From DASWHK01 sp036398215 (GTDB taxonomy: Bacteria; Acidobacteriota; UBA890), in NCBI GenBank assembly GCA_036398215.1, contig DASWHK010000038.1:1-19972 (forward strand): a DNA stretch of 19,972 nucleotides, written 5' to 3'. Positions within the stretch are counted from its first letter, which is position 1; each line of letters opens with the position of its first letter. Below the pieces are notes generated by a model. It saw only the letters and a program-made list of their open reading frames with translations, was not told the DNA's origin and searched no databases. Below are positions 1 through 7,895 of this stretch, piece by piece. The position numbers and the translations under genes were made by a program.

Positions 1-1083
1 CGGCGCGAACAGCCCCCCCATTCCCCAGGCGAACCCCATCAGCAGCGACGAGACCGTGCTGCGATGCTCCGGCACCCACGATTGCGCCAGCACGATGGTG
101 ACCGAGTTCGACAGCAAGAGGAAGAAGAACCCCAGGGACAGCCAGGCGACCCGCAGCCACAACGGGATCGCCGCGAAGGAGGCCACGAAGGCGGGCAGCG
201 CCAGCAGCATCGACAGCCGGATGACGTTGCGGGCGCCGACCCGGTCGGCGAGGAAGCCGCCGGCGAGGCTGCCGAGGGAGCCGGCGGTGAGAAAGATGCT
301 GAGGGCCGCCGTCGCGCCGCCGAGCGCGAACCCCGCCTGCAACAGGTAGACCGGCAGGAAGGCGACGAAGATCAGCTGCACCGAGCCGCGAGTGACGACG
401 AACAGGTACATCAGCAGCAGCGGCCTCCAGCGGGCGCGCAGGGCTCGCCCTACCCCCGGCCGCGGGCGCTTCGGATCGTGCACCGGGGCCGGCGCCGTCG
501 GCAGCAGCAGCAGAGTGGTGAGCAGGCCGGGGAGCGCGATCCGCCACAGCCCGTCCCAGCCCCAGATCGCGTAGGTCACCGAGAACATCGCCGGGCCGAT
601 CGCGAAGCCGAGGTTGCCGGCGCCGACGAACAGGGCCATCGTCGCCCCGGGCCGATGGGGCATGGTGTCGGCGGCCTGGGCGGCGCCCTGGGGGTGGAAG
701 GCGGCGATGCCGATGCCGGCGACGAACAGCGCCGCCAGCAGCGCCGCGTACGAGCCGGCCAGCGGCACGGCCGCCAGGCCGATGGCCGCCACCGCCGGGG
801 CGAGCACGATAATCCAGGTGGCCCGCAGGCGGTCGGAGATCAACCCGTACACCGGCTGCAGGATCGAAGCCGAGAGGCCGAATACCATCGCCCCGCCGCC
901 GACTTGCGCCAGGGAGAGCCCGAGGCGCTCGTGGAGCACGGCGAGCACCGGCGCGTAGACGCTCGAGTAGGCGTCGATCACCAGGTGCGCCGCCGACAGG
1001 ATGGCGAGGGCGCCCAATCCGCCCGCCGCCGCCCGCGACGAGGGGCTGCGCCGCGGGATCGCCAGCTCGGGTTGGCTGCTCAT
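1..1083 (-). CDS. MFS exporter, fosmidomycin-resistance (Fsr)-like; 3' end beyond window
   Basis: The visible 361 residues (from the ATG at 1083) are the bulk of a 12-helix major facilitator protein and run off the left edge without a stop. Helix 1 contains LSAAHLVIDAYSSVYAPVL, the 'H-x3-D' opening typical of the fosmidomycin-resistance branch of MFS. A loop after helix 4 reads GIGIAAFHPQGA, matching the family's G-x-A-x-FHPxGA signature. Hydrophobic segments alternate with short basic loops (DRLRATW, ADRVGARN), as in proton-driven drug exporters. Fsr-type members export fosmidomycin and other small compounds across the inner membrane; the substrate here cannot be told. The start follows no clear Shine-Dalgarno. 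The next gene is divergent, with 229 bases between them. The family assignment is fairly firm; the substrate is unknown. Confidence 0.85.
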   Translation of the reverse strand, partial: MSSQPELAIPRRSPSSRAAAGGLGALAILSAAHLVIDAYSSVYAPVLAVLHERLGLSLAQVGGGAMVFGLSASILQPVYGLISDRLRATWIIVLAPAVAAIGLAAVPLAGSYAALLAALFVAGIGIAAFHPQGAAQAADTMPHRPGATMALFVGAGNLGFAIGPAMFSVTYAIWGWDGLWRIALPGLLTTLLLLPTAPAPVHDPKRPRPGVGRALRARWRPLLLMYLFVVTRGSVQLIFVAFLPVYLLQAGFALGGATAALSIFLTAGSLGSLAGGFLADRVGARNVIRLSMLLALPAFVASFAAIPLWLRVAWLSLGFFFLLLSNSVTIVLAQSWVPEHRSTVSSLLMGFAWGMGGLFAP

Positions 1084-1190
1084 CGTCGGCAGGTGGTCGG
1101 GAGGCGTTGAAACGAGGCGCGAGCGCCGGCGGAGGGTGCTGGCCCGGCGCCCGCCAGACGATGTCCCGTCGTTGGGAAGCGCCGCCCGCC

Positions 1191-1218
1191 TTGCCGGCCG
1201 GTCGGCTCGATCTATAAT
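1191..1218 (+). promoter_or_regulatory. Sigma70-type promoter for the MBL-fold hydrolase
   Basis: TTGCCG (1191-1196), a 16-base spacer and a perfect TATAAT (1213-1218). Transcription would start near 1225, giving a leader of about 88 bases. The leader begins with a short hairpin: CCCGCG (1234-1239), 6-base loop, CGCGGG (1246-1251). No experimental start is known. Confidence 0.6.
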
Positions 1219-1312
1219 CGGGCAGCATACACGCCCGCGTCCTGTCGCGGGTTCTCCGCATTGGCGCCTGGGGGCGACCGATCGGCCCGCCTCCCCTGCC
1301 CCGCTCCGCCCC

Positions 1313-2158
1313 ATGAAGATCGGACCCTACGACGTCGAAGCCCTGCTGGACGGACGGTTCGGCCTCGACGGCGGGGCGATGTTCGGCATCGTCCCCCGCC
1401 CCCTGTGGGAGCGCACCAACCCCCCCGACGAGGCCAACCGCATCGAGCTGGCGGCCCGTTGCCTGCTGATCCGCGGCGGCGGTCGCTGCATCCTCGTGGA
1501 GACCGGCCTCGGCGACAAGTTCGACGACAAGCGCGCCGAGATCTTCAAGGTGCGACGGCCCGGCGGGGGGCTGCTGGGCGCCCTCGAAAGGCGTGGCATC
1601 GTCCCGGGCGACGTCACCGACGTGGTCCTCACCCACCTCCACTTCGATCACTGTGGAGGCACCAGCCGCCGCGAGAACGGTCGCCTCGTGTTGACCTTCC
1701 CGCGCGCCGTCCACCACCTGCAAAGGCGGCACTGGGAGTGGGCGACGGCGCCCAGCCTCAAGGACGCCGGCTCCTTCCGCGCCGAAGACTTCGCGCCGCT
1801 GGCCGACAGCCGCGACCTCAACCTGCTCGCCGGCGAAAGCGAGCTTTTCGAGGGCATTCACCTGCGGGTCGTCGACGGCCATACGACCGGCTTGCAGCTG
1901 GTCCGGATCGAGGGGCCGGAGGCGACCTTGCTGTTCTGCGCCGACCTGGTCCCCACCGGGGCCCACCTGCGCTGGCCCTACATCATGGCCTACGACAACC
2001 GGCCGCTGACCACGCTCGAGGAGAAGCGCGAGCTGCTGCCCCGGGCGGCCGCCGCCGGCTGGATCGTCGCCTTCGGCCATGACCCCGACTGCGCCGCGGC
2101 CCTCCTCGCCCAGGAAGAAGAGGACCGCGTCGTCGTCGCCCGGGAGCTGGCGCTGTAG
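1313..2158 (+). CDS. Metallo-beta-lactamase-fold hydrolase (lactonase-like)
   Basis: This is a 281-residue cytosolic hydrolase with no signal peptide. The complete zinc-binding set of the metallo-beta-lactamase superfamily is visible: HLHFDH at 108-113 (H108, H110, D112, H113), H190 in DGHTTG, D211 in FCADL, and H256 in FGHDP. The layout resembles the AHL-lactonase/methyl-parathion-hydrolase side of the superfamily, with an entry ETGLGD strand before the metal motif and a GHTTGLQ turn after it. Substrate is not predictable from this; a lactone or ester is a guess. The start was set at ATG 1313 because MKIGPYDVEALLDG begins the fold and the in-frame upstream sequence is compositionally unlike protein and overlaps the promoter. 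No Shine-Dalgarno precedes it (C-rich leader). Divergent from the Fsr-like exporter and convergent with the AbiEi-like gene, 21 bases away. Confidence 0.88.
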   Translation: MKIGPYDVEALLDGRFGLDGGAMFGIVPRPLWERTNPPDEANRIELAARCLLIRGGGRCILVETGLGDKFDDKRAEIFKVRRPGGGLLGALERRGIVPGDVTDVVLTHLHFDHCGGTSRRENGRLVLTFPRAVHHLQRRHWEWATAPSLKDAGSFRAEDFAPLADSRDLNLLAGESELFEGIHLRVVDGHTTGLQLVRIEGPEATLLFCADLVPTGAHLRWPYIMAYDNRPLTTLEEKRELLPRAAAAGWIVAFGHDPDCAAALLAQEEEDRVVVARELAL

Positions 2159-2179
2159 CCCTCGTCTCTCAGCGTCCCC

Positions 2180-3274
2180 TCAGTGCGCCGTCTCGCCGGC
2201 GGCGAAGGGCAGGCGGGCCAGGACCGCCGCCTGCGCCTGCCGGCGCGACGCCGCCGGGTAGTGGAAGAGGTCGAGGTAGAGCTGCAGGTCGGAGACCATC
2301 CGCAGGCCGCCGGCCCGCCGGATGCCGAAGAACGCCGCGTGCGTGTAGGCCGGGGCGACGAGGAAGCAGTCGGCGCCGTGGCCGGCGGGCCGCAGCCGTA
2401 GCGCCTCCGCCCAGGTGTCGAGGGCCCGGTCCTTGTCGATCGCCAGGTCGGGCAGGTACAGGTGCAGCGCCTCCGGCTCGCTGGCCGGCGAGATGGCGGT
2501 GAACGCCGCCTCGAGGGTCAGCGCGTAGCGCTCCTGTAACGGCGCCGGCAGCTCGCGGAGCCGGTCGAGGGTCGCGCCCGCCTCGGGCTCCCGCATGCGA
2601 AACGGGAACACGGCGTTGTGCTCGAATGCGTACTGCTGCACCCAGTCGTCGAGCAGCCGCAGGGGATCCACTAGCCGCGTCCCGCCGCCGCGCTTGCGCT
2701 CCACATAGCCTTCGGCGTGCAGCTGCTGGAGGATCTGCGACACCCAGCCGATGCTCATGCCGCCCCGCTCGGCGATCTCCCGGGTGGTGACCAGGGCCGC
2801 CGGGTCCGCCAGCAGGATGCGCAGCGGGATCGTCGCCTTGTCGTTGAACAGCGTGCGCGGTCGCTTGCGGGCGCTGAACTTGTTGCGGTTGCCGGAGATC
2901 TGCACGACCACCTGGTTGAAGCGCAGCAGCGCGTTGCCGCAGCAGTCGATGAAGCCGGCCCCGGCTTCGCGACAAACCTTCACGCCGCTGGCCCCCATGT
3001 GCGGCACCGCCAGACCGGACCAGGTGTCGGGCGCGACGCCGAGCTGGCGCAGCCGCGGCAGCAGGCCGCGAAGCAGCCGCGGCTCTCCCGAAGCGAGGGG
3101 GACGAGCAGCAGCCGGCGCACCGGCCTTCCCTCGCGAAGCTCGATCTGCACGAGCCGCTCGTCCTCGGGCGCCGGACCGACGCGGCACTGCGGCGCCAGC
3201 AGGTCGGGGACCAGCTGCCGCCAATTCTTCAGGAAGTACGAGCGAACGTCGGCCGCCGTGCGCAGGACGGTCAC
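2180..3274 (-). CDS. AbiEi-like winged-helix regulator (COG4861-type), no toxin partner
   Basis: This 364-residue protein starts at GTG 3274, 6 bases after the amidohydrolase stop, so the two are probably translated from one message. Residues about 100-130 carry the family signature CREAGAGFIDCCGNALLRF (C...G.G.xD..GN..L.F). A winged helix-turn-helix follows at about 150-200 (VTTREIAERGGMSIGWVSQIL, then a basic wing ERKRGGG). This arrangement matches proteins annotated as 'type IV toxin-antitoxin AbiEi family antitoxin', in which the HTH represses the antitoxin-toxin operon. No nucleotidyltransferase-like AbiEii gene lies on either side: the downstream neighbour is the convergent MBL-fold gene. 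It is therefore more likely a stand-alone DNA-binding regulator, perhaps of its own operon. Family placement rests on motif recall, not a search. Confidence 0.7.
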   Translation of the reverse strand: MTVLRTAADVRSYFLKNWRQLVPDLLAPQCRVGPAPEDERLVQIELREGRPVRRLLLVPLASGEPRLLRGLLPRLRQLGVAPDTWSGLAVPHMGASGVKVCREAGAGFIDCCGNALLRFNQVVVQISGNRNKFSARKRPRTLFNDKATIPLRILLADPAALVTTREIAERGGMSIGWVSQILQQLHAEGYVERKRGGGTRLVDPLRLLDDWVQQYAFEHNAVFPFRMREPEAGATLDRLRELPAPLQERYALTLEAAFTAISPASEPEALHLYLPDLAIDKDRALDTWAEALRLRPAGHGADCFLVAPAYTHAAFFGIRRAGGLRMVSDLQLYLDLFHYPAASRRQAQAAVLARLPFAAGETAH

Positions 3275-3280
3275 GGGCCG

Positions 3281-5077
3281 TTACCGGCCCGGAAAGGCCG
3301 GCCCCGGCAGGGGCCGCGGTGTGCCTATCGCCGCCGGCGCCAGCGGTCGGCGGGCCAGCTCGTCGCCGTCGAGGACCCAGCCGGCGAGGCTGCCGGTACG
3401 AGCGCCGTCGCGCACCGCGAGCTCGCCGTTGATCAGCACCACGTCGATGCCGGTGCTGTAGCGGTGCGGATCCATCGCCGTGGCGTGGTCGGCGATCTCC
3501 GCGGTGTCGATGACGACGACGTCGGCCGCATAACCGGCCCGCAGGATGCCGCGCCGCGCCAACCCGGCGATCTGCGCCGGCAACGAGGTCGACGAGCGCA
3601 CCGCCTGCGCCATGCTCATGACGCCGTTGTCGAGGACGTAGTGGCGAAGCTTGCGCGGGTAGCTGCCGTAGAACCGCGGGTGCGGAAAGCCGCTGCCCGG
3701 CAGGGTGATGCCGGCGTCGGTCGCGGTGGCGGTAAAGTCCTGGGCCATGTAGTGCTCGACGTCGAGCTCGTCGAGGGAGAAGCCGCGGATGCGGGCGCCG
3801 CCGGGCCGGTCGAGCCCCTCCAACTGCAGCATGATCGCGACGTCGACGGCCGCGGCGTCCTGGCTCGCGGCCACATCCGAGAGGTTGAGGCCGACGAACT
3901 CCGGGTTGTGCGACTCCAGGATCAGCAGGCGTTCGGCCCCTCCCCGGCGGCGGATCTCGTGGGCGATGTCGTCGCGGATGCGGATCTCGGCCTCCGGGTC
4001 CTCGAGGCGGCGCTGGAAGGCCGCGCGCCGCACCGCGAAGTCGGGGCCGCGGCCGCCGCCACGGCCCCCGGCCCCCGCCGTCTCCTCGGCCTCGACGTCG
4101 AGCGCCCACGAGGGGATCAGGACGGTGTTGCCGTCCGAGCCGGTGGTCGTGTACGGGTACTGGTCGGCGTAGACCTGCACGCCGCGCTCGCGGGCCTCTT
4201 CGATCAGGCGGGTGATCGTCGGCGCCGTTCCCCAGTAGTCGGCGCCCTTGACCTTGATATGGCTGGCCACCACGGTCATGCCGGTGGCCTCGCCGATCCG
4301 GATGGTCTCGAGGACGGCGTCGACCAGGTCGGGCGGCTGGCCGCCCATGCTCGGCAGCCACCACATCGGCGTGCGTCCCTCGCTGCGCTCGTGGCTGATG
4401 TAGAAGCCGCCAAGCTCGCCGGCGGCGGCGGCCAGGGCGATCACCTCTTCGGTGGTGCCGTAGCGGCCCGGGTTGTACTCGAGACCCGACGACAGGCCGC
4501 CGGCCCCTTCGCGCATCCCCTGGCGGACGACCTCGACCATCGCCTCGATCTCCTCGGGGGTCGCCGGCCGCTGGGCGCGGCCCATCACCTGCTGGCGGAC
4601 GCTCCCGTGGCCGAGCAATTGCACGACGTTGGGGCCGATGCCCTGCCGGCGGTAGAGCTCGGCGCGCTCGCCGATCGGGCAACGGCAGCGACCGTCCTGG
4701 CCGACGACCACCGTCGTGATCCCCTGGCTGACCAGGTTCGGCGCCGCGGCGGCGGCGGGGTTGGCGAGGCTGTCGTCGCCTTCGTCGGCGTGGCTGTGCA
4801 GGTCGATGAAGCCCGGGGTCACCAGGCGGCCGGTGGCGTCGATCACCAGCGCCGCGCCGGCGGCGTCGAGGTCGCCGATGGCGGCAATCGAATCCCCACG
4901 GATGCCGATGTCGGCGATGAACCAGGGGTTGCCGGTGCCGTCGATGACCCGACCGCCCGCGATGACGATGTCGAACGCCTGCGGCCCGGCGGGGGCGCCG
5001 GGCGCCACCGTCGAGGCGGCAAACGAGATGCAGGCGAGGGACACTAGTAGTCGTCGAAACCCAGGCGCCGGAATCAT
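3281..5077 (-). CDS. Exported D-aminoacylase-type amidohydrolase
   Basis: A 598-residue amidohydrolase-superfamily enzyme resembling N-acyl-D-amino-acid deacylases, which release D-amino acids from N-acyl-D-amino acids or peptides. The N-terminus (RR then a hydrophobic stretch, cleavage probably after APA near residue 30) is a Sec signal peptide, so the enzyme should act in the periplasm or outside. The mature part opens with DIVIAGGRVIDGTGNPW and PGFIDLHSHADEG. Likely metal ligands are H94 and H96 (HSHAD), H229 (SHERSEG), H273 (SHIKVKG) and D454 (ATDAG). The position where D-aminoacylases usually have GNCG reads GQDG (126-129), so the bridging cysteine seems replaced. ATG 5077 was chosen because GGAAGA precedes it and it begins the signal peptide; an upstream in-frame ATG (5167) overlaps the preceding gene. 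It lies 55 bases after the small secreted protein gene and 6 bases before the regulator gene. Confidence 0.85.
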   Translation of the reverse strand: MIPAPGFRRLLVSLACISFAASTVAPGAPAGPQAFDIVIAGGRVIDGTGNPWFIADIGIRGDSIAAIGDLDAAGAALVIDATGRLVTPGFIDLHSHADEGDDSLANPAAAAAPNLVSQGITTVVVGQDGRCRCPIGERAELYRRQGIGPNVVQLLGHGSVRQQVMGRAQRPATPEEIEAMVEVVRQGMREGAGGLSSGLEYNPGRYGTTEEVIALAAAAGELGGFYISHERSEGRTPMWWLPSMGGQPPDLVDAVLETIRIGEATGMTVVASHIKVKGADYWGTAPTITRLIEEARERGVQVYADQYPYTTTGSDGNTVLIPSWALDVEAEETAGAGGRGGGRGPDFAVRRAAFQRRLEDPEAEIRIRDDIAHEIRRRGGAERLLILESHNPEFVGLNLSDVAASQDAAAVDVAIMLQLEGLDRPGGARIRGFSLDELDVEHYMAQDFTATATDAGITLPGSGFPHPRFYGSYPRKLRHYVLDNGVMSMAQAVRSSTSLPAQIAGLARRGILRAGYAADVVVIDTAEIADHATAMDPHRYSTGIDVVLINGELAVRDGARTGSLAGWVLDGDELARRPLAPAAIGTPRPLPGPAFPGR

Positions 5078-5132
5078 GAGAGTTCTTCCGCGGCCGGCCG
5101 CGAGGAAAGCGCCCGGCGGCGCGACCGGCCCA

Positions 5133-5549
5133 TCAGCGATCTCCCGGGATGATCTCCGGACGAACACGGTAGGTGATGACCTCGGCCGCCCGATCGTAGC
5201 TCACCGACCCCTCCCGCTCCACAGCGGTCGTCTGCCCCGGCTCGATCGTGATCGTGAAGGTGTCGTTCGGATTCCCCTGCGCATCGCGGTTGATCGGACG
5301 ATCGTCGTCATCGAGCAGGTCGAGGATCAAACGCACGCGGACCGCCTGGCCGCTGGTGTTGGTCACGTCCACGCTCCACCGGAACAGGGCCCTTTCCTCG
5401 ACGATATCCGTATAATCCATGAACTCGTTCTCGAGCCTCACCGCGCCAGCCTGGGGCGTCCACGGCGTACCGATTGCCAGTATCGTGGTCGCCGCCATCG
5501 TGACTACGATCGCGAAGAGCCCTTTGACGGCAGCCTTGCCCGGACGCAC
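5133..5549 (-). CDS. Small secreted protein of unknown function
   Basis: A 138-residue product starting at GTG 5549, picked because a perfect AGGAGG lies 7 bases upstream (5557-5562). The in-frame extension further upstream has no such signal. Residues 1-36 form a signal peptide: basic RPGKAAVK, hydrophobic LFAIVVTMAATTILAIG, and an AGA cleavage site. The mature part looks all-beta, with alternating strands such as RWSVDVTNTSGQAVRVRLIL, an acidic LLDDDDRP turn, and TFTITIEPGQTTAVEREGSV. That pattern fits an immunoglobulin-like sandwich such as the FxLYD-type domains of secreted proteins, but I do not recognise the family. It is the first gene of the unit encoding the exported amidohydrolase and the AbiEi-like regulator, so co-expression with them is likely. 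Confidence 0.7.
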   Translation of the reverse strand: MRPGKAAVKGLFAIVVTMAATTILAIGTPWTPQAGAVRLENEFMDYTDIVEERALFRWSVDVTNTSGQAVRVRLILDLLDDDDRPINRDAQGNPNDTFTITIEPGQTTAVEREGSVSYDRAAEVITYRVRPEIIPGDR

Positions 5550-5600
5550 GTGCAGCCCTCCTGAAAGGTGTGGGCGGAAAAACGGGTCGAGATACCTATT

Positions 5601-5630
5601 ATGGTAGCAATTCCGCGGCGCGGCGGTCAA
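5601..5630 (-). promoter_or_regulatory. Candidate promoter for the secreted protein-amidohydrolase-regulator unit
   Basis: On the minus strand TTGACC (5625-5630), an 18-base spacer and TACCAT (5601-5606). The -35 is one base off consensus, the -10 two off. Transcription would start about 45 bases before the GTG at 5549, leaving room for the strong AGGAGG. The sequence around it (ACCATAATAGG) is AT-rich for this genome. Confidence 0.35.
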
Positions 5631-5749
5631 AGAGGGACCGGCCGGCGCGCGTGCCTCAGCCCCCTCGCCCGGTGACGTCATCTCACGAATCCTACGTCGC
5701 CCCCGGCCGGCGGAAAGCTCGGCGGCGGGCGGAATCAGACCGGCAGGGG

Positions 5750-7891
5750 TCAGTGCGCCCAGGGCTCGCCGAGGGGCTGGTCGTCGTCCCAGACGGGATC
5801 GACGTTGGGGTCGGCTTCGACGGCCGCGTCGACGTTCGGGTCGGCAGCGGCGGGCCGGGCCTCTCCAGCTCCGAGCTCGGCACCGACCTCCTCCTCGAGC
5901 TGCCAGGTCTCAAGGAGCTCCTCGGGGAGCTCCTGCAGGAACCGCGACGGTTGCTGCACCACCGCGCTGCCGTAGCCTCCGGGACGGATGATCGGGTAGC
6001 TGAGGTAGAGCTCGTCGCGGGCCCGGGTCATGGCGACGTAGAAGATCCGCCGCTCCTCCTCCTCGCCGCCGGGCTCGTCGAGGGCCCGGGGGCTGGGGAA
6101 GAAACCCTCGAGCAGATGGATGATGAAGACCGCGTGCCACTCGAGGCCCTTCGCTTGGTGGATCGTCGATAGCACCACCGACGAGTCGTCGTCCGCCGCG
6201 GCGGCGCGGCCGCCGACGTCCTGTCCGTACAGCTCGCCGAGCAGCAGCAGCTCCTCGAGCAGGCCACTCAACGAGTCGTATTGGGCGGCGAAGATCGCCA
6301 GCTGCTCGAGGTCCTCGACCCGGGATTCGAAGTTGTCGAACTTGGCCGCCACGTAGTCGTGGTACCAGGCCTCCAGAATGCCGCGGATCGCCACCTCCGG
6401 CTCGTCCTCGGCGCCCCGCACCTCGCGCAGGGTCGCGACGAAGGCCGGCCAGCCGGCCTTTGCCTTGCCGGGCAGGACGGCGAGGACCTCGGGCCCGGCG
6501 AGCGCCTCGATGAGCGCTCCGGCGTCGGCGGACCGAGCCCCGACCTGACGCCAGATGCGCTCGGCGGTGACGTTGCCGATCCCTGCCTGCAGCAGCGCGA
6601 CGCGGCGGAACGCGACCTCGTCGCGGGGGTTGTGCATCAGCCGCAAATGGGCGACGACATCCTTGATGTGCGCCTGCTCGAAGAAGCGCAGCCCGCCGCG
6701 CACCTCGTAGGGGATGTCGTAGCGCAGCAGCATGGTCTCCACCGCCAGGCGGTGGGCGTGGGCCCGGTACAGGATCGCGATCTCGCCCAGCTCGATGCCC
6801 TCGTCGCGCAGCTGCAGGATTCGCTCGGCCACGAAGGCCGCCTCTTGCGCCGGGTAGCTGCAGGCCACCAGCGCCGGCGGCATGCCGTCGCTGCGCCGCG
6901 CCTCCAGAGTCTTGTCGAACTGCAGCCGGTTGTGGTGGATGCTGGCGTTGGTCAGCGCCAGGATCGGCGGCGTGCTCCGGTAGTTCGCCTCGAGCCGGAA
7001 GACCTCGGTGCCCGGGTTGCGCTCCGGGAACTTCAAGATGTTGTCGTAGTTGGCGCCGCGGAAGGCGTAGATACTCTGCGAGTCGTCGCCCACCACCATC
7101 AGGTTGCCGACCTCGCCCTCCCCGGCCATTGCCTCGACGATCTCGGCTTGGACGATGTTGGTGTCCTGGTACTCGTCGACCAGGATGTGGCCGAACTGCT
7201 CCCGACAGCGCCGCGCCACCTCGGGATGCTCCTGGAGCAGCGCCAGCCAGCCCCGCAGCAGGTCGTCGTAGTCCATGGCGTTGGCGGCCCGCTTGCGGGC
7301 CTGGTAGCGGGCGGCGATCTCGTGGATGGTCTCCACCCAGTCGAGAAAGCGGGCGTAGCGGCCTGCCAGCAGGTCGTCGAGGGGCACCCGGGTGTTGGCG
7401 TGCAGGGAGAGCAGCCCGGCGAGCACCCGTGGAGACGGAAAGCGACGCTGCTCGACGGGAACCTCGAGGTCGGTCATGCAGAGGCGCAACACGTCCCGCT
7501 GGTCGCCTTCGTCGAGGATCGAGAAGCTGTCGTCGTAGCCGAGGACCTGGGCGTGCCGGCGCAGCAGACGAGCGCCAACCGAATGGAACGTCCCGCCCCA
7601 GATGTGATGGGGCTCGACCCGGGTCAGATCGCCCACCCGCCGCATCATCTCCCGCGCCGCCTTGTTGGTGAAGGTCACCAGCAGGATCGCCCCCGGCGGC
7701 ACGCCCTGCTCGAGCAGGTAGGCAACCCGATAGGTCAGCGTGCGCGTCTTGCCGGAGCCGGCGCCGGCGATCACCAGCTTGGGCCCAGCGGAGCAGCGCA
7801 CCACCGCCAGCTGCTGGGGATTGAGCTCCTTGTCGAAGGCGATCTCGACGCTGGCGCGGGCGCGCTGCGGCAACACGAAGCGTCGGGCCAT
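5750..7891 (-). CDS. UvrD/PcrA-type SF1A 3'-5' DNA helicase with acidic tail
   Basis: A 713-residue helicase with every SF1A motif intact: Walker A GAGSGKT (about 43-49), Ia TFTNKAA (73-79), II LVDEYQDT (237-244), III GDDSQSIYAFRGA (268-280), IV LEANYRS (300-306), V STIHQAKGLEW (575-585) and VI YVAMTRARDELYLS (618-631). Such enzymes unwind DNA during mismatch or excision repair and clear stalled RNA polymerase or recombinase filaments. Length fits UvrD/PcrA, but the C-terminus lacks the usual Tudor-like KVxHxxFGxG module. It ends instead in a roughly 55-residue acidic tail with DPNVD twice and a final WDDDQPLGEPWAH. ATG 7891 lies 4 bases after the sppA stop, so translation is probably coupled; GTG 7894 is an equal alternative. 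Whether to call it uvrD, pcrA or rep cannot be settled here. Confidence 0.93.
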   Translation of the reverse strand: MARRFVLPQRARASVEIAFDKELNPQQLAVVRCSAGPKLVIAGAGSGKTRTLTYRVAYLLEQGVPPGAILLVTFTNKAAREMMRRVGDLTRVEPHHIWGGTFHSVGARLLRRHAQVLGYDDSFSILDEGDQRDVLRLCMTDLEVPVEQRRFPSPRVLAGLLSLHANTRVPLDDLLAGRYARFLDWVETIHEIAARYQARKRAANAMDYDDLLRGWLALLQEHPEVARRCREQFGHILVDEYQDTNIVQAEIVEAMAGEGEVGNLMVVGDDSQSIYAFRGANYDNILKFPERNPGTEVFRLEANYRSTPPILALTNASIHHNRLQFDKTLEARRSDGMPPALVACSYPAQEAAFVAERILQLRDEGIELGEIAILYRAHAHRLAVETMLLRYDIPYEVRGGLRFFEQAHIKDVVAHLRLMHNPRDEVAFRRVALLQAGIGNVTAERIWRQVGARSADAGALIEALAGPEVLAVLPGKAKAGWPAFVATLREVRGAEDEPEVAIRGILEAWYHDYVAAKFDNFESRVEDLEQLAIFAAQYDSLSGLLEELLLLGELYGQDVGGRAAAADDDSSVVLSTIHQAKGLEWHAVFIIHLLEGFFPSPRALDEPGGEEEERRIFYVAMTRARDELYLSYPIIRPGGYGSAVVQQPSRFLQELPEELLETWQLEEEVGAELGAGEARPAAADPNVDAAVEADPNVDPVWDDDQPLGEPWAH

Positions 7892-7895
7892 CACC

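Noticed and set aside
1001..1312. In-frame 5' extension of the MBL-fold hydrolase
   Set aside because: The extension is low-complexity Arg/Ala/Pro sequence. It overlaps the exporter gene and contains the consensus promoter; the fold begins at 1313.
2169..5047. Very long open frames on both strands across the regulator and amidohydrolase genes (837 and 776 codons)
   Set aside because: Their products are Arg/Pro/Ala/Gly-rich with no motif. They mirror the real genes and result from the high G+C content.
5030..5077. Lipoprotein signal in the amidohydrolase (SLAC at residues 13-16)
   Set aside because: The hydrophobic stretch before the cysteine is too short and the -3 residue is serine; a Sec signal with APA cleavage fits better.
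2159..5132. Complete type IV toxin-antitoxin (AbiE) system
   Set aside because: Only an AbiEi-like protein is present; no AbiEii-like nucleotidyltransferase is found among the neighbours on either side.
5078..5167. Upstream ATG (5167) for the amidohydrolase
   Set aside because: It overlaps the preceding gene and would bury the signal peptide 30 residues inside; ATG 5077 has its own ribosome site.
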